Source: Syntrophomonadaceae bacterium (GTDB lineage Bacteria; Bacillota; Syntrophomonadia; Syntrophomonadales; Syntrophomonadaceae). From it: a stretch of DNA of 7,253 nt. Position numbers and translations under genes: made by a program. The notes beneath the pieces were generated by a model. The model did not search any database, was not told the DNA's origin, and was given only the letters and a program-made list of their open reading frames with translations. Each line of letters begins with the position of its first letter. The stretch's first letter is position 1. This document shows, piece by piece, positions 1-7,128 of this stretch. The stretch covers positions 1 through 7,253 of the forward strand of contig JAQUBU010000110.1 in assembly GCA_028686565.1 (NCBI GenBank), read 5' to 3'.

Positions 1-908
1 ATGATTCCGCCGTATGCAGAGAGGGGATCGCTGGAAAATGCACGGTCAAAGGCTTCATCCAGTGCCTGGGCCACTGCAGTTCCACACGGATTGGTGTGTT
101 TTATAATTACACAGGCCGGTTTATCAAACTCCCTGACTAATTGCCAGGCAGCTTCGGTGTCTATAATATTGTTGTAAGAAAGCTCTTTGCCATTCAGCTG
201 TTTGGCATCAGGCAAACCCGTGCCGGGGTTGAGTGAACGGTAAAAACCGGCCTTCTGGTGAGGATTCTCACCATAGCGCAGATCATATACCTTTTCCCCG
301 GCCAAGATTATATTTTCAGGGAAAATTTGACCGGTCAAATTAGCCAGATAAGAGGAAATCATGGAATCATAGCCAGCAGTATGACTGAAAGCTTCCTGTG
401 CCAGTTTCAATCTGATTTCCTGGTTTAAATCGCCTTCGATTTCCAACTCTTTTAATACCGGCCAGTAGTATTCAGGCTTTACAATTACAATTACATCCTG
501 ATAGTTCTTGGCAGCAGCCCTAACCATCGCCGGTCCGCCGATATCGATATTTTCAATAGCTTCATCCAAACTTACTCCAGCTATACTAATAGTCTCTTTA
601 AAGGGATATAGATTTACGGCCACGATATCTATCGGTACGATCTGATTATCTGCCAATTGTTTGAGATGCTCTTCACTGCGCCGCGCCAGTATCCCCCCAT
701 GAACTTTGGGATGCAGGGTTTTAACCCGCCCGTCAAGGATTTCCGGGAAACCGGTAACTTCGGCTACCTTGGTTACTTTAACACCCGCTCCCTTGATTAT
801 ATTATAGGTACCGCCGGTGGAAATAATCTCAAAGCCCAGCTTCTCCAAGCCCTGGGCAAATTCCACCACCCCATCCTTATTTGATACACTGATAAGTGCC
901 CTCTTCAT
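1..908 (-). CDS. purH: Bifunctional PurH: AICAR formyltransferase / IMP cyclohydrolase (5' part)
   Basis: The minus-strand frame from the ATG at 908 stays open to the left edge, giving the first 302 of an expected roughly 510 residues. The N-terminal IMP cyclohydrolase domain begins MKRALISVSNKDG and contains STGGTYNII (30-38), GFPEILDGRVKTLHPKVHGG (53-72) and IGGPAMVRAAAKN (123-135). The start of the AICAR formyltransferase domain shows RYGENPHQ (211-218), LSYNNIIDTEAA (243-254) and VIIKHTNPCG (267-276), whose Lys270-His271 pair is the catalytic KH of the family. The enzyme formylates AICAR and closes the ring to IMP, the last two steps of the pathway. AGGAGG at 920-915 lies 6 bases before the start. 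The gene is 11 bases after purN and continues outside the window. Confidence 0.96.
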   Translation of the reverse strand, partial: MKRALISVSNKDGVVEFAQGLEKLGFEIISTGGTYNIIKGAGVKVTKVAEVTGFPEILDGRVKTLHPKVHGGILARRSEEHLKQLADNQIVPIDIVAVNLYPFKETISIAGVSLDEAIENIDIGGPAMVRAAAKNYQDVIVIVKPEYYWPVLKELEIEGDLNQEIRLKLAQEAFSHTAGYDSMISSYLANLTGQIFPENIILAGEKVYDLRYGENPHQKAGFYRSLNPGTGLPDAKQLNGKELSYNNIIDTEAAWQLVREFDKPACVIIKHTNPCGTAVAQALDEAFDRAFSSDPLSAYGGI

Positions 909-919
909 AACATACCTCC

Positions 920-1552
920 TTATGTTCCAGTAATATATATTTTTCTTCCCTTAATAAACAAACGTCCTTCAGCAAATAATTGCAGAGCCTGCCAGTAGGT
1001 TTTGTGTTCCTCCATCAGTATGCGCCCGGCCAGGCTTTCTTCATCATCCTCCGGCAAAACCGGTACAACCGACTGTAAAATAATGGGGCCGGTATCCATG
1101 CCTTCGTCAACCATATGTACGGTACATCCGCTGAATCTCACTCCATAGTCCACTGCTTGCTGCTGAGCATGCAGCCCGGTAAACGCTGGCAATAGAGCAG
1201 GATGAATATTGATCACTTTCCACTTGTAAGCATCCAAAAACACTTTGCCTACCAGCCGCATATATCCGGCTAAAACTACCAGATCTACATTATGCTCTTT
1301 TATTCTGCTGACAACATAGTTCTCATATTCATCACGGTTCTTATAATTGCGCGGTTCAATATATTGAGCCTCAATTCCGCGCTTAACTGCCTTTCCTAAT
1401 GCCGGGGCTTCTTCTTGATCACTAATCAATATCTTAATGTCGGCTGATAAATCTCCTTTTTCAATGGCAGCATAAATGGCATCAAAATTACTTCCCCGAC
1501 CTGAAGCCAGGATAGCTAATTTCAAACGCCGGGGTTCCATAATCTTTATCAT
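920..1552 (-). CDS. purN: Phosphoribosylglycinamide formyltransferase PurN
   Basis: Transfers a formyl group from 10-formyltetrahydrofolate to GAR, giving FGAR (step 3), the substrate of the PurL complex encoded upstream. It has 210 residues, usual for the family. The phosphate-binding loop LASGRGSNFDAI is at residues 15-26. The catalytic triad corresponding to E. coli Asn106, His108 and Asp144 is Asn115 and His117 in VINIHPALLP, and Asp153 in DEGMDTGPI. The start ATG at 1552 overlaps the purM stop by 4 bases, with GGAGAGGG at 1570-1563 upstream. An internal ATG at 1540 (Met5) is a weaker alternative without its own site. The TAA stop at 922-920 contributes its last base to the purH ribosome binding site. 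Confidence 0.97.
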   Translation of the reverse strand: MIKIMEPRRLKLAILASGRGSNFDAIYAAIEKGDLSADIKILISDQEEAPALGKAVKRGIEAQYIEPRNYKNRDEYENYVVSRIKEHNVDLVVLAGYMRLVGKVFLDAYKWKVINIHPALLPAFTGLHAQQQAVDYGVRFSGCTVHMVDEGMDTGPIILQSVVPVLPEDDEESLAGRILMEEHKTYWQALQLFAEGRLFIKGRKIYITGT

Positions 1553-2586
1553 TTGATAATTACCCTCTCCACAGCTTGTTCAACCCTACCTAACAGTATA
1601 GGCTTTTCTCCTTTAGCACGCAAGCAGTCTAACGCTTTATCGTAGTGCATCGGTGAGGCAACCACAATATATCCAACCCCCATATTAAAGGTACGGTACA
1701 TTTCCTGCTTATCCACTTTACCCAAGGCTTCAACCATTTGGAAAACCGGGGGAATACTAATGGCTGAACTGTCGATTACGGCGCCCAAGTCTTGCGGCAA
1801 AATTCTGGGCAGATTTTCGACTATGCCTCCTCCGGTTATATGGGCTAACCCTTTGATCTCACATTCATTTATAAGCTCCAGTATGGATTTGACATAAATC
1901 CTGGTTGGAGTTAATAATTCTTCACCCAAACTGCGTCCCAGTTCTTCAACATAGCTGTCCAGCTTCAATCCGGCCTTCTCCAGCAATACCTTGCGCACCA
2001 GGGAATAGCCATTGGAATGAATTCCCGTGGATGGCAAGCCAATCAACATATCGCCATCCGTAATTTCACTGCCATTTATCAGACGCGAGCGTTCTACTAC
2101 TCCTACCGCAAAACCGGCGAGATCATATTCATCTTCGGCGTAAAATCCGGGCATTTCCGCGGTTTCTCCGCCGATCAAGGCACAACCTGATTCCAGGCAG
2201 CCCTGGCTTACTCCTTTAACCAGAGCTTCAACTAAAGCAGGCTCCAGCTTCCCCAGCGCAATATAGTCAAGAAAAAAGAGCGGTTCGGCACCCTGCGCCA
2301 GAATATCATTAACACACATGGCAACCAGGTCAATCCCTACTGAATCATGAACACCCATCATCTGAGCGATTTTCAGTTTGGTACCGACTCCATCGGTACC
2401 GGAAACCAGGACTGGTTCCTTATATTTGGCGATATCCAGGGCAAAAAAACCTCCGAAGGAGCCTATTCCCGACAAGACTTCCGGCCTGCGCGTACGGTCT
2501 ACCCATTTCTTTATCATTTCCACCGATTGGCTGGCAGCATCTATATCCACTCCAGCCGTTTTATAACTCAGTCCCTTATCATTCAT
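1549..2586 (-). CDS. purM: Phosphoribosylformylglycinamidine cyclo-ligase PurM (AIR synthetase)
   Basis: Closes the imidazole ring, converting FGAM and ATP to AIR (step 5, cytoplasm). It has 345 residues, the normal length. Family motifs occur in order: YKTAGVDIDA near the N-terminus, SGTDGVGTK (62-70) in the nucleotide site, GIDLVAMCVNDI (84-95), GGETAEMPG (139-147), LPSTGIHSNGYSLVRK (184-199), TGGGIVENLP (251-260) and FNMGVGY (300-306). The ATG start follows AGGAGGG by 5 bases. It is the only gene here with a long untranslated stretch before it, the 201-base gap carrying the structured RNA, so its expression could be set apart from that of purF. Its TGA stop overlaps the purN start in ATGA. 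No residue loss or frameshift is seen. Confidence 0.97.
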   Translation of the reverse strand: MNDKGLSYKTAGVDIDAASQSVEMIKKWVDRTRRPEVLSGIGSFGGFFALDIAKYKEPVLVSGTDGVGTKLKIAQMMGVHDSVGIDLVAMCVNDILAQGAEPLFFLDYIALGKLEPALVEALVKGVSQGCLESGCALIGGETAEMPGFYAEDEYDLAGFAVGVVERSRLINGSEITDGDMLIGLPSTGIHSNGYSLVRKVLLEKAGLKLDSYVEELGRSLGEELLTPTRIYVKSILELINECEIKGLAHITGGGIVENLPRILPQDLGAVIDSSAISIPPVFQMVEALGKVDKQEMYRTFNMGVGYIVVASPMHYDKALDCLRAKGEKPILLGRVEQAVERVIIK

Positions 2587-2591
2587 AAGAA

Positions 2592-2598
2592 CCCTCCT
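2592..2598 (-). promoter_or_regulatory. purM ribosome binding site with an upstream perfect complement
   Basis: AGGAGGG on the minus strand lies 5 bases before the purM ATG (2586-2584) and just outside the 3' foot of the structured RNA. The segment CCCUCCU at 2710-2704, in the apical stem of that RNA, is its exact reverse complement. The site could therefore be free when the rod is folded or masked if the apical stem opens. The site itself is clear; the switching idea is inference. Confidence 0.7.
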
Positions 2599-2604
2599 CT
2601 ATGA

Positions 2605-2781
2605 TTAATAAACAACCCGTTGCAAGACATACTGTCATATAAGGTCAGTGGACATACCCTCTGCGTTAGCAAGATTAATTGTGAAGGCAACGTGTATCCT
2701 CGCAGGAGGGCATCAGAAGTCCCCGTCTGTGACTCAAACATGCCGGGAGCATTACAGTATGTCTTAAACGAGTATTATTAA
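2605..2781 (-). ncRNA. Candidate 6S RNA-like structured RNA in the purF-purM gap
   Basis: The 201-base gap between purF and purM has no ORF with a ribosome binding site, but folds by hand on the minus strand into one rod of about 177 nt. The closing stem has three helices: UUAAUAA (2781-2775) with UUAUUAA (2611-2605), ACUCGUU (2773-2767) with AACGGGU (2621-2615, one G-U), and AAGACAUACUGU (2765-2754) with ACAGUAUGUCUU (2635-2624). A central bubble follows, with about 20 nt on the 5' side (2753-2734, containing AUGC/GCAU) and 8 nt on the 3' side (2643-2636). The apical arm pairs GUCA/UGAC, GGAC/GUCC and AUGCCCU(C)CUGCG (2713-2701) with CGCAGAGGGUAU (2665-2654). A long closing stem, large bubble and apical hairpin in about 180 nt is the 6S RNA pattern. 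The 3' bubble strand holds TATATG, resembling a -10 element. The 6S identity is inferred from the fold, not from sequence similarity. A cis-acting leader for purM is the main alternative. Confidence 0.55.
2772..2777 (-). promoter_or_regulatory. Possible -10 element before the structured RNA
   Basis: TAATAC on the minus strand lies 6-7 bases upstream of the start of the perfect 12-bp stem at 2765, in the AT-rich stretch after the purF stop. No convincing TTGACA-like hexamer sits 16-18 bases further upstream, inside the end of purF. These bases also take part in the outer closing stem if the RNA begins upstream. It is a weak candidate, and the RNA may instead be cut from the operon transcript. 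Confidence 0.2.
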
Positions 2782-2787
2782 CCCGCT

Positions 2788-4239
2788 TTATACATCTATC
2801 TTGATCGGATAGCTGCCGCTGAAACAAGCGGCGCAAAAGTTTTGTTCACCGGTCTTAAGAGCATTAAACATCCCTTCCATACTGATGTAATGAAGGCTGT
2901 CCGCTTCAATAAATTTCTCTATTTCTCCTTGTGCCATAGTGCTGGCGATTAATTCTTCACGCCTTGAAGTATCTATTCCATAATAACAGGGATATTTAGT
3001 GGGAGGAGATGCTACCGCCATGTGCACCTCGGTTGCTCCCGCTTCCCTGAGCATCTGCACAATCTTCTTGCTGGTGGTTCCTCTGACAATGGAATCATCC
3101 ACCATGATAACTCGTTTACCGCCTACTACTTCTTCAACCGCATTGAGTTTTAAACGCACTCCCAGTTCCCTTATCTTCTGGGTTGGCTGAATAAAGGTTC
3201 TGCCTACATAACGATTTTTCATCAATCCCTCTTCAAAAGGCAGCCCGGCTTCTTCCGCATAGCCCAGGGCAGCTGCTGTACCGGAATCCGGTACTGAAAT
3301 AACCATATCTGCTTCAATATCACATTCCCGCGCCAGCTGCCGGCCCATCTCGCGCCTGGCCTGGTAAACATTGATCCCATCCAGAGTGCTGTCGGGACGG
3401 GCAAAATAAATATATTCAAAAATACAGTGCGCTTTACGCGGCGAATTTATCACCTGCTGGGAACGCACTCCGTCTTTATCAATAACTACAATTTCACCCG
3501 GATTGACATCACGTACAAAACGGGCACCTACCGTATCCAGGGCTGACGATTCCGAGGCCAGCACATAGCTGCCGTTCAGGCTGCCTAAGCATAAGGGTCT
3601 TATCCCCATCTGATCTCTCACCCCAACCAGACGGTCTTCCGTCATAATTACCAGGGCAAAAGCACCTTTCATATCTATCATGCACTTGGCTAAAGCATCT
3701 TCCATCACATCCTGGGAATATCTTGCCAAGAGATTGGCTACTACTTCGGTATCAGTTGTAGTCTGAAATACAGAGCCATAGGTGGCCAGTCGTTTCCTCA
3801 ATTCTACTGTATTTACCAGGTTGCCATTGTGCGCTAATCCAACCATCCCATTTAAATAATGAAATACCAGCGGCTGCGTATTAACCAAACTGCTGCCTCC
3901 GGTGGTGGAATATCGGACATGCCCGATAGCAATATTACCCTTCAGCTCTTTAAGCTGCGGCGTTTTGATGACCTGAGTTACCAGACCCATACCTTTGTGC
4001 AATTGAATTTTATGCCCATCGGAAACCGCAATACCAGCACTTTCCTGTCCCCGGTGCTGCAGAGCGTAAAGGCCATAAAAGGCAGTATTGGCGGCATCAT
4101 ATTCTTCATCGGGATTATTCATGAATATCCCAAAAACCCCGCACTCTTCTTTAAATTTGTCTTCCTCCTCATTTTCCCCACAAGCTATATCATCCCGGCA
4201 TTCAGAGATCACTTGCATATCATCTATTTCATGAAGCAT
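2788..4239 (-). CDS. purF: Amidophosphoribosyltransferase PurF (Fe-S, propeptide type)
   Basis: Catalyses the committed step: PRPP plus glutamine gives 5-phosphoribosylamine. It has 483 residues. The N-terminal Ntn-glutaminase domain begins after processing at Cys33 in EECGVFGIF, followed by QHRGQESAGI (61-70), GHVRYSTTG (106-114) and AHNGNLVN (136-143). The C-terminal phosphoribosyltransferase domain has the PRPP loop VIMVDDSIVRGTTS (377-390). Cys272, Cys418, Cys469 and Cys472 match the four cysteines that bind the [4Fe-4S] cluster in the B. subtilis enzyme, where the cluster confers oxygen-dependent stability. The ATG at 4239 has GGAGG at 4251-4247 with a 7-base spacer, and the gene overlaps purL by 16 bases. 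The leader before Cys33 is 32 residues and acidic, longer than the 11 of B. subtilis. Nucleotide end-product inhibition is a family property and is not visible here. Confidence 0.97.
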   Translation of the reverse strand: MLHEIDDMQVISECRDDIACGENEEEDKFKEECGVFGIFMNNPDEEYDAANTAFYGLYALQHRGQESAGIAVSDGHKIQLHKGMGLVTQVIKTPQLKELKGNIAIGHVRYSTTGGSSLVNTQPLVFHYLNGMVGLAHNGNLVNTVELRKRLATYGSVFQTTTDTEVVANLLARYSQDVMEDALAKCMIDMKGAFALVIMTEDRLVGVRDQMGIRPLCLGSLNGSYVLASESSALDTVGARFVRDVNPGEIVVIDKDGVRSQQVINSPRKAHCIFEYIYFARPDSTLDGINVYQARREMGRQLARECDIEADMVISVPDSGTAAALGYAEEAGLPFEEGLMKNRYVGRTFIQPTQKIRELGVRLKLNAVEEVVGGKRVIMVDDSIVRGTTSKKIVQMLREAGATEVHMAVASPPTKYPCYYGIDTSRREELIASTMAQGEIEKFIEADSLHYISMEGMFNALKTGEQNFCAACFSGSYPIKIDV

Positions 4240-6425
4240 TCTATTGCCTCCCCCCAGATTCGATCAGCTTCAGCGACTTTTAAACTTATTACTTGCTTAT
4301 TATTTACATGATAGAGCATGTCCTGGCCAAGCACTGTGCCAAGAACCGTAGTTTTAATCCCCAGCTTCTGAGCATTTGCCTGCAATTCCATGAGTTTCTC
4401 AGCTTGCAAGCTTACCACCGCCCGGCCCGGAGCCTCCGAGAATAAAATGCCATCCGTTCGTGCACTATCAAGGTTGATATTTACATTAAAACCTACTTTG
4501 CCCTTTATCGACGACTCGGCCAGGGTTACTGCCAAACCTCCATCTGAAATGTCATGGGCTGACTCAATAATACTATTGGCAGTTAGAATCAATAACAACT
4601 CAATAAGGTTTTTCTCTTCTTCCAGGTCTGCTGTCGGAACTGCACCGCTCTCTACTCCATGGCAGACATAGAGGTATTCGGAGCCGCCCAGTTCGCTGCG
4701 TAATCTGCCTAATAAAACAATAATATCGCCTTCGTTTTTAAAAGCCATATCGCTTCGTTGCTTGACATCAGGCAAAAATCCTACCATACCTACCACTGGC
4801 GTGGGGAATATCGCGCCTCCCGCCGTTTCATTGTAAAGACTGACATTGCCGCTTACAACCGGTGTATTCAACACGCTGGCAGCATCGGCCATTCCTTTTA
4901 TAGCATTCTGCATTTGCCAGTAAATCTGCGGTTTTTCGGGATTTCCAAAGTTTAAGCAATTAGTTAAAGCCAAAGGCCTGGCACCCACACAGGCCAAATT
5001 CCTGGCTGCTTCACAAACTGCCAGTATTCCGCCTTGATAGGGATCGAGGTAAACCAAGCGGCCGTTGCAATCTGTAGTCATGGCTACACCTTTGGCATAG
5101 CCTTTTATCCTTAACACCGCAGCATCACCATCGCCAGGTACTATCGCAGTATTAGTCATTACCTGATGATCGTACTGCGCAAAAACCCATTTTTTGCTGG
5201 CTATATTAGGTGAAGCCAGCAGTTTACCCAAAGTTTGCTGAGCTTCCAGTTCGGGCAATGAATTGGGATCAAAGCTTCTGCATTCCTGATAATAAGGAGG
5301 TTCCTCTCCTTCGCGTATATAAACCGGGCAACCATCGGTAAGAGATGCAACTGGTACTTCGCCTACAACCTTGTCCCCTTCACAAACCTTAAATATTCCG
5401 TCTCCGGTGACCTTGCCGATGACTACTGCATCCAGACCCCATTTATCGAATATCTCTGTAATTCGGCCTTCCTTGCCTGCACGGGGTACAATAAGCATTC
5501 TCTCCTGAGATTCGGACAGCATAACTTCATAAGGACTCATTCCCTGCTCCCGCCGGGGTACCCGCAGAACATCCACTTCCACTCCGCGCCCTTTCTTGCT
5601 GGCAGTCTCTGCAATGGAACTGGTCAATCCCGCAGCCCCTAGATCCTGCATGCCATCTACCAAATCCTCCTTGATTAATTCCAGACAGGCTTCAATCAGT
5701 AGTTTTTCCATAAAAGGATCTCCTACTTGTACCGAAGGTCTTTTTTCCGCTGAGCTTGCCGAAAGCTCCTCAGAAGCAAAAGTAGCCCCATGAATACCGT
5801 CTCTTCCCGTCCTGGCACCAACAATCATGATCGGGCTGCCTGCTTCATTGGCAACTGCCAAAGCTATTTCATTACTGTTAACCAAGCCAACACACATTGC
5901 ATTAACTAACGGATTTCCTTTATAGGCGGGGTTAAAGTATACTTCACCGCCAACGGTAGGTATGCCCAGGCAATTTCCATAACCGGCAATACCCGCTACC
6001 ACTCCTGAAAACAATTGTCTTACCCTGGCATCATCAAGCTCGCCGAAGCGCAGGGAATTCAATGAGGCAATGGGCCGGGCACCCATGGTAAAGATATCTC
6101 TGACTATACCCCCTACTCCGGTGGCCGCACCCTGATAAGGTTCAATGGCGGAAGGATGGTTATGGCTCTCAATTTTAAATACCAAGGCCTGTCCATCCTC
6201 AATATCCACAACTCCGGCATTCTCCCCTGGGCCCAGGATAACTTGAGATCCTTTAGTGGGGAAGCCTTTTAAAAGAGGCCGTGAATTTTTATAACCGCAG
6301 TGTTCCGACCACATAACGGCAAACATGCCAAGTTCTATATAATTTGGTTCCCGCCCCATTATTTCCTGGATTTGCGCATATTCTTCTTCGAGCAGACCCA
6401 TATCTTTATAACTGAGTTTTTTCAC
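4224..6425 (-). CDS. purL: Phosphoribosylformylglycinamidine synthase subunit PurL (small type)
   Basis: This is the synthetase subunit that uses ATP and ammonia from PurQ to turn FGAR into FGAM. It has 733 residues from the GTG start, the size of the small PurL class that needs separate PurS and PurQ. WSEHCGYKNSR (residues 39-49) and ESHNHPS (86-92) are signature motifs near the active site. The duplicated PurM-like fold shows in the second half as TNCLNFGNPEKPQ, VVSGNVSLYNET and AHDISDGGLA. The frame also allows an ATG at 6449 (741 residues), but that codon has no ribosome binding site. It would also add a Gly-rich leader, MAGGGG, which is simply the ribosome binding site translated. The GTG at 6425 has AGGAGG at 6441-6436 and overlaps the purQ stop by 4 bases. 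It ends with TAG 16 bases inside purF. Confidence 0.96.
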   Translation of the reverse strand: MKKLSYKDMGLLEEEYAQIQEIMGREPNYIELGMFAVMWSEHCGYKNSRPLLKGFPTKGSQVILGPGENAGVVDIEDGQALVFKIESHNHPSAIEPYQGAATGVGGIVRDIFTMGARPIASLNSLRFGELDDARVRQLFSGVVAGIAGYGNCLGIPTVGGEVYFNPAYKGNPLVNAMCVGLVNSNEIALAVANEAGSPIMIVGARTGRDGIHGATFASEELSASSAEKRPSVQVGDPFMEKLLIEACLELIKEDLVDGMQDLGAAGLTSSIAETASKKGRGVEVDVLRVPRREQGMSPYEVMLSESQERMLIVPRAGKEGRITEIFDKWGLDAVVIGKVTGDGIFKVCEGDKVVGEVPVASLTDGCPVYIREGEEPPYYQECRSFDPNSLPELEAQQTLGKLLASPNIASKKWVFAQYDHQVMTNTAIVPGDGDAAVLRIKGYAKGVAMTTDCNGRLVYLDPYQGGILAVCEAARNLACVGARPLALTNCLNFGNPEKPQIYWQMQNAIKGMADAASVLNTPVVSGNVSLYNETAGGAIFPTPVVGMVGFLPDVKQRSDMAFKNEGDIIVLLGRLRSELGGSEYLYVCHGVESGAVPTADLEEEKNLIELLLILTANSIIESAHDISDGGLAVTLAESSIKGKVGFNVNINLDSARTDGILFSEAPGRAVVSLQAEKLMELQANAQKLGIKTTVLGTVLGQDMLYHVNNKQVISLKVAEADRIWGEAIECFMK
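4247..4255 (-). promoter_or_regulatory. Strong ribosome binding site of purF inside the purL 3' end
   Basis: GGGGGGAGG on the minus strand ends 7 bases before the ATG at 4239-4237 and lies inside the last codons of purL. It supports the first Met rather than the in-frame ATG at 4218 (Met8), which has no comparable site before it. It therefore supports the long PurF propeptide. Confidence 0.75.
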
Positions 6426-7126
6426 CTTTTTCCCGCCTCCTCCAGCCATTTAACCATCGAAGCAAATATTATTTGCCCATCTTTTCCACCCAATATACTC
6501 TCCGAGCATCGCTCCGGATGTGGCATCATGCCCAGCACATTTCGCTGCCGGTTTATAATACCGGCAATATTGGCAATGGAGCCATTGGGATTATACTCTT
6601 CATTCTCTTCTCCATTGGGACCACAGTAAGTAAAAAGAACCCTCTTTTCACTTTGCAGTTCTTCAAGGGTTTTTTCATCACAAAAATAATTGCCTTCGCC
6701 ATGAGCTATGGGGATTTTAAGTAGCTGGCCTTCCGGAATTTGCTTGGTAAAAGGAGAATCACTATTTTTAACCTTCAGGTATACTGGTTTGCAGATAAAC
6801 TGCAAGCTTTGATTTCTGAGCATTGCTCCTGGCAGCAGACCGGCTTCGAGAAGTATTTGGAAACCATTGCAAATGCCGATTACCAAGCCTCCATGTTCAG
6901 CAAAACTGATTACCGAGGACATAACCGGGGAAAATTTAGCTATAGCTCCAGTACGCAGGTAATCACCATAAGAAAAACCACCAGGCAGTATAAGGGCGTC
7001 ATAATCTTTAAGATTTGCTTCCTGATGCCAGATATAATTTACCTCTTCCTGCATTACATCTTTTATCACATGATAACAATCGGCATCACAATTGGAACCG
7101 GGAAAAACCACTACTCCAAATTTCAT
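6422..7126 (-). CDS. purQ: Phosphoribosylformylglycinamidine synthase, glutaminase subunit PurQ
   Basis: A 234-residue class I glutamine amidotransferase that hydrolyses glutamine and channels ammonia to PurL for conversion of FGAR to FGAM. It begins MKFGVVVFPGSNCD, the usual PurQ N-terminus. The oxyanion-strand region LPGGFSYGDYLR is at residues 48-58. The nucleophile elbow GICNGFQ carries the catalytic Cys86, and MMPHPER supplies His203 and Glu205 of the triad. The length is normal for the family (about 225-235). The ATG start has GGAGG at 7141-7137, 10 bases upstream and inside the end of purS. The stop TGA overlaps the proposed GTG start of purL in the sequence GTGA, so translation of the two subunits is probably coupled. 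Nothing is missing or disrupted. Confidence 0.97.
   Translation of the reverse strand: MKFGVVVFPGSNCDADCYHVIKDVMQEEVNYIWHQEANLKDYDALILPGGFSYGDYLRTGAIAKFSPVMSSVISFAEHGGLVIGICNGFQILLEAGLLPGAMLRNQSLQFICKPVYLKVKNSDSPFTKQIPEGQLLKIPIAHGEGNYFCDEKTLEELQSEKRVLFTYCGPNGEENEEYNPNGSIANIAGIINRQRNVLGMMPHPERCSESILGGKDGQIIFASMVKWLEEAGKR
6436..6441 (-). promoter_or_regulatory. Ribosome binding site that decides the purL start
   Basis: AGGAGG, part of GGAGGAGG at 6443-6436, lies within the last codons of purQ and 10 bases before the GTG at 6425-6423. The upstream in-frame ATG at 6449 lies on the far side of this site and has no purine-rich site of its own before it. That favours the GTG as the real start and the GTGA stop/start overlap as the coupling point between PurQ and PurL translation. 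Confidence 0.8.
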
Positions 7127-7128
7127 GT

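Noticed and set aside
657..884. Plus-strand open frame of 75 codons opposite purH
   Set aside because: The minus strand here encodes conserved PurH motifs; the plus-strand product resembles no known family and has no start signal.
2347..2604. Plus-strand frames opposite the 5' end of purM
   Set aside because: They are antisense to conserved PurM motifs such as SGTDGVGTK and lack ribosome binding sites.
2741..2752. Small hairpin AUGC-loop-GCAU on the minus strand as a transcription terminator
   Set aside because: The stem is only 4 bp and is not followed by a run of U; it fits better as a local element in the 5' strand of the central bubble.
2587..2787. Known purine-related riboswitch (guanine/adenine, ZTP or PRPP class) in the purF-purM gap
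   Set aside because: I could not match the conserved core of the guanine/adenine or ZTP classes, and the overall rod with one central bubble does not resemble the three-way junction of the purine class. A covariance search would settle it.
3859..4311. Plus-strand open frame of 150 codons antisense to purF and the purL end
   Set aside because: It lies opposite a well-supported purF, has no ribosome binding site or recognisable domain, and its composition is that expected from an antisense frame of a conserved gene.
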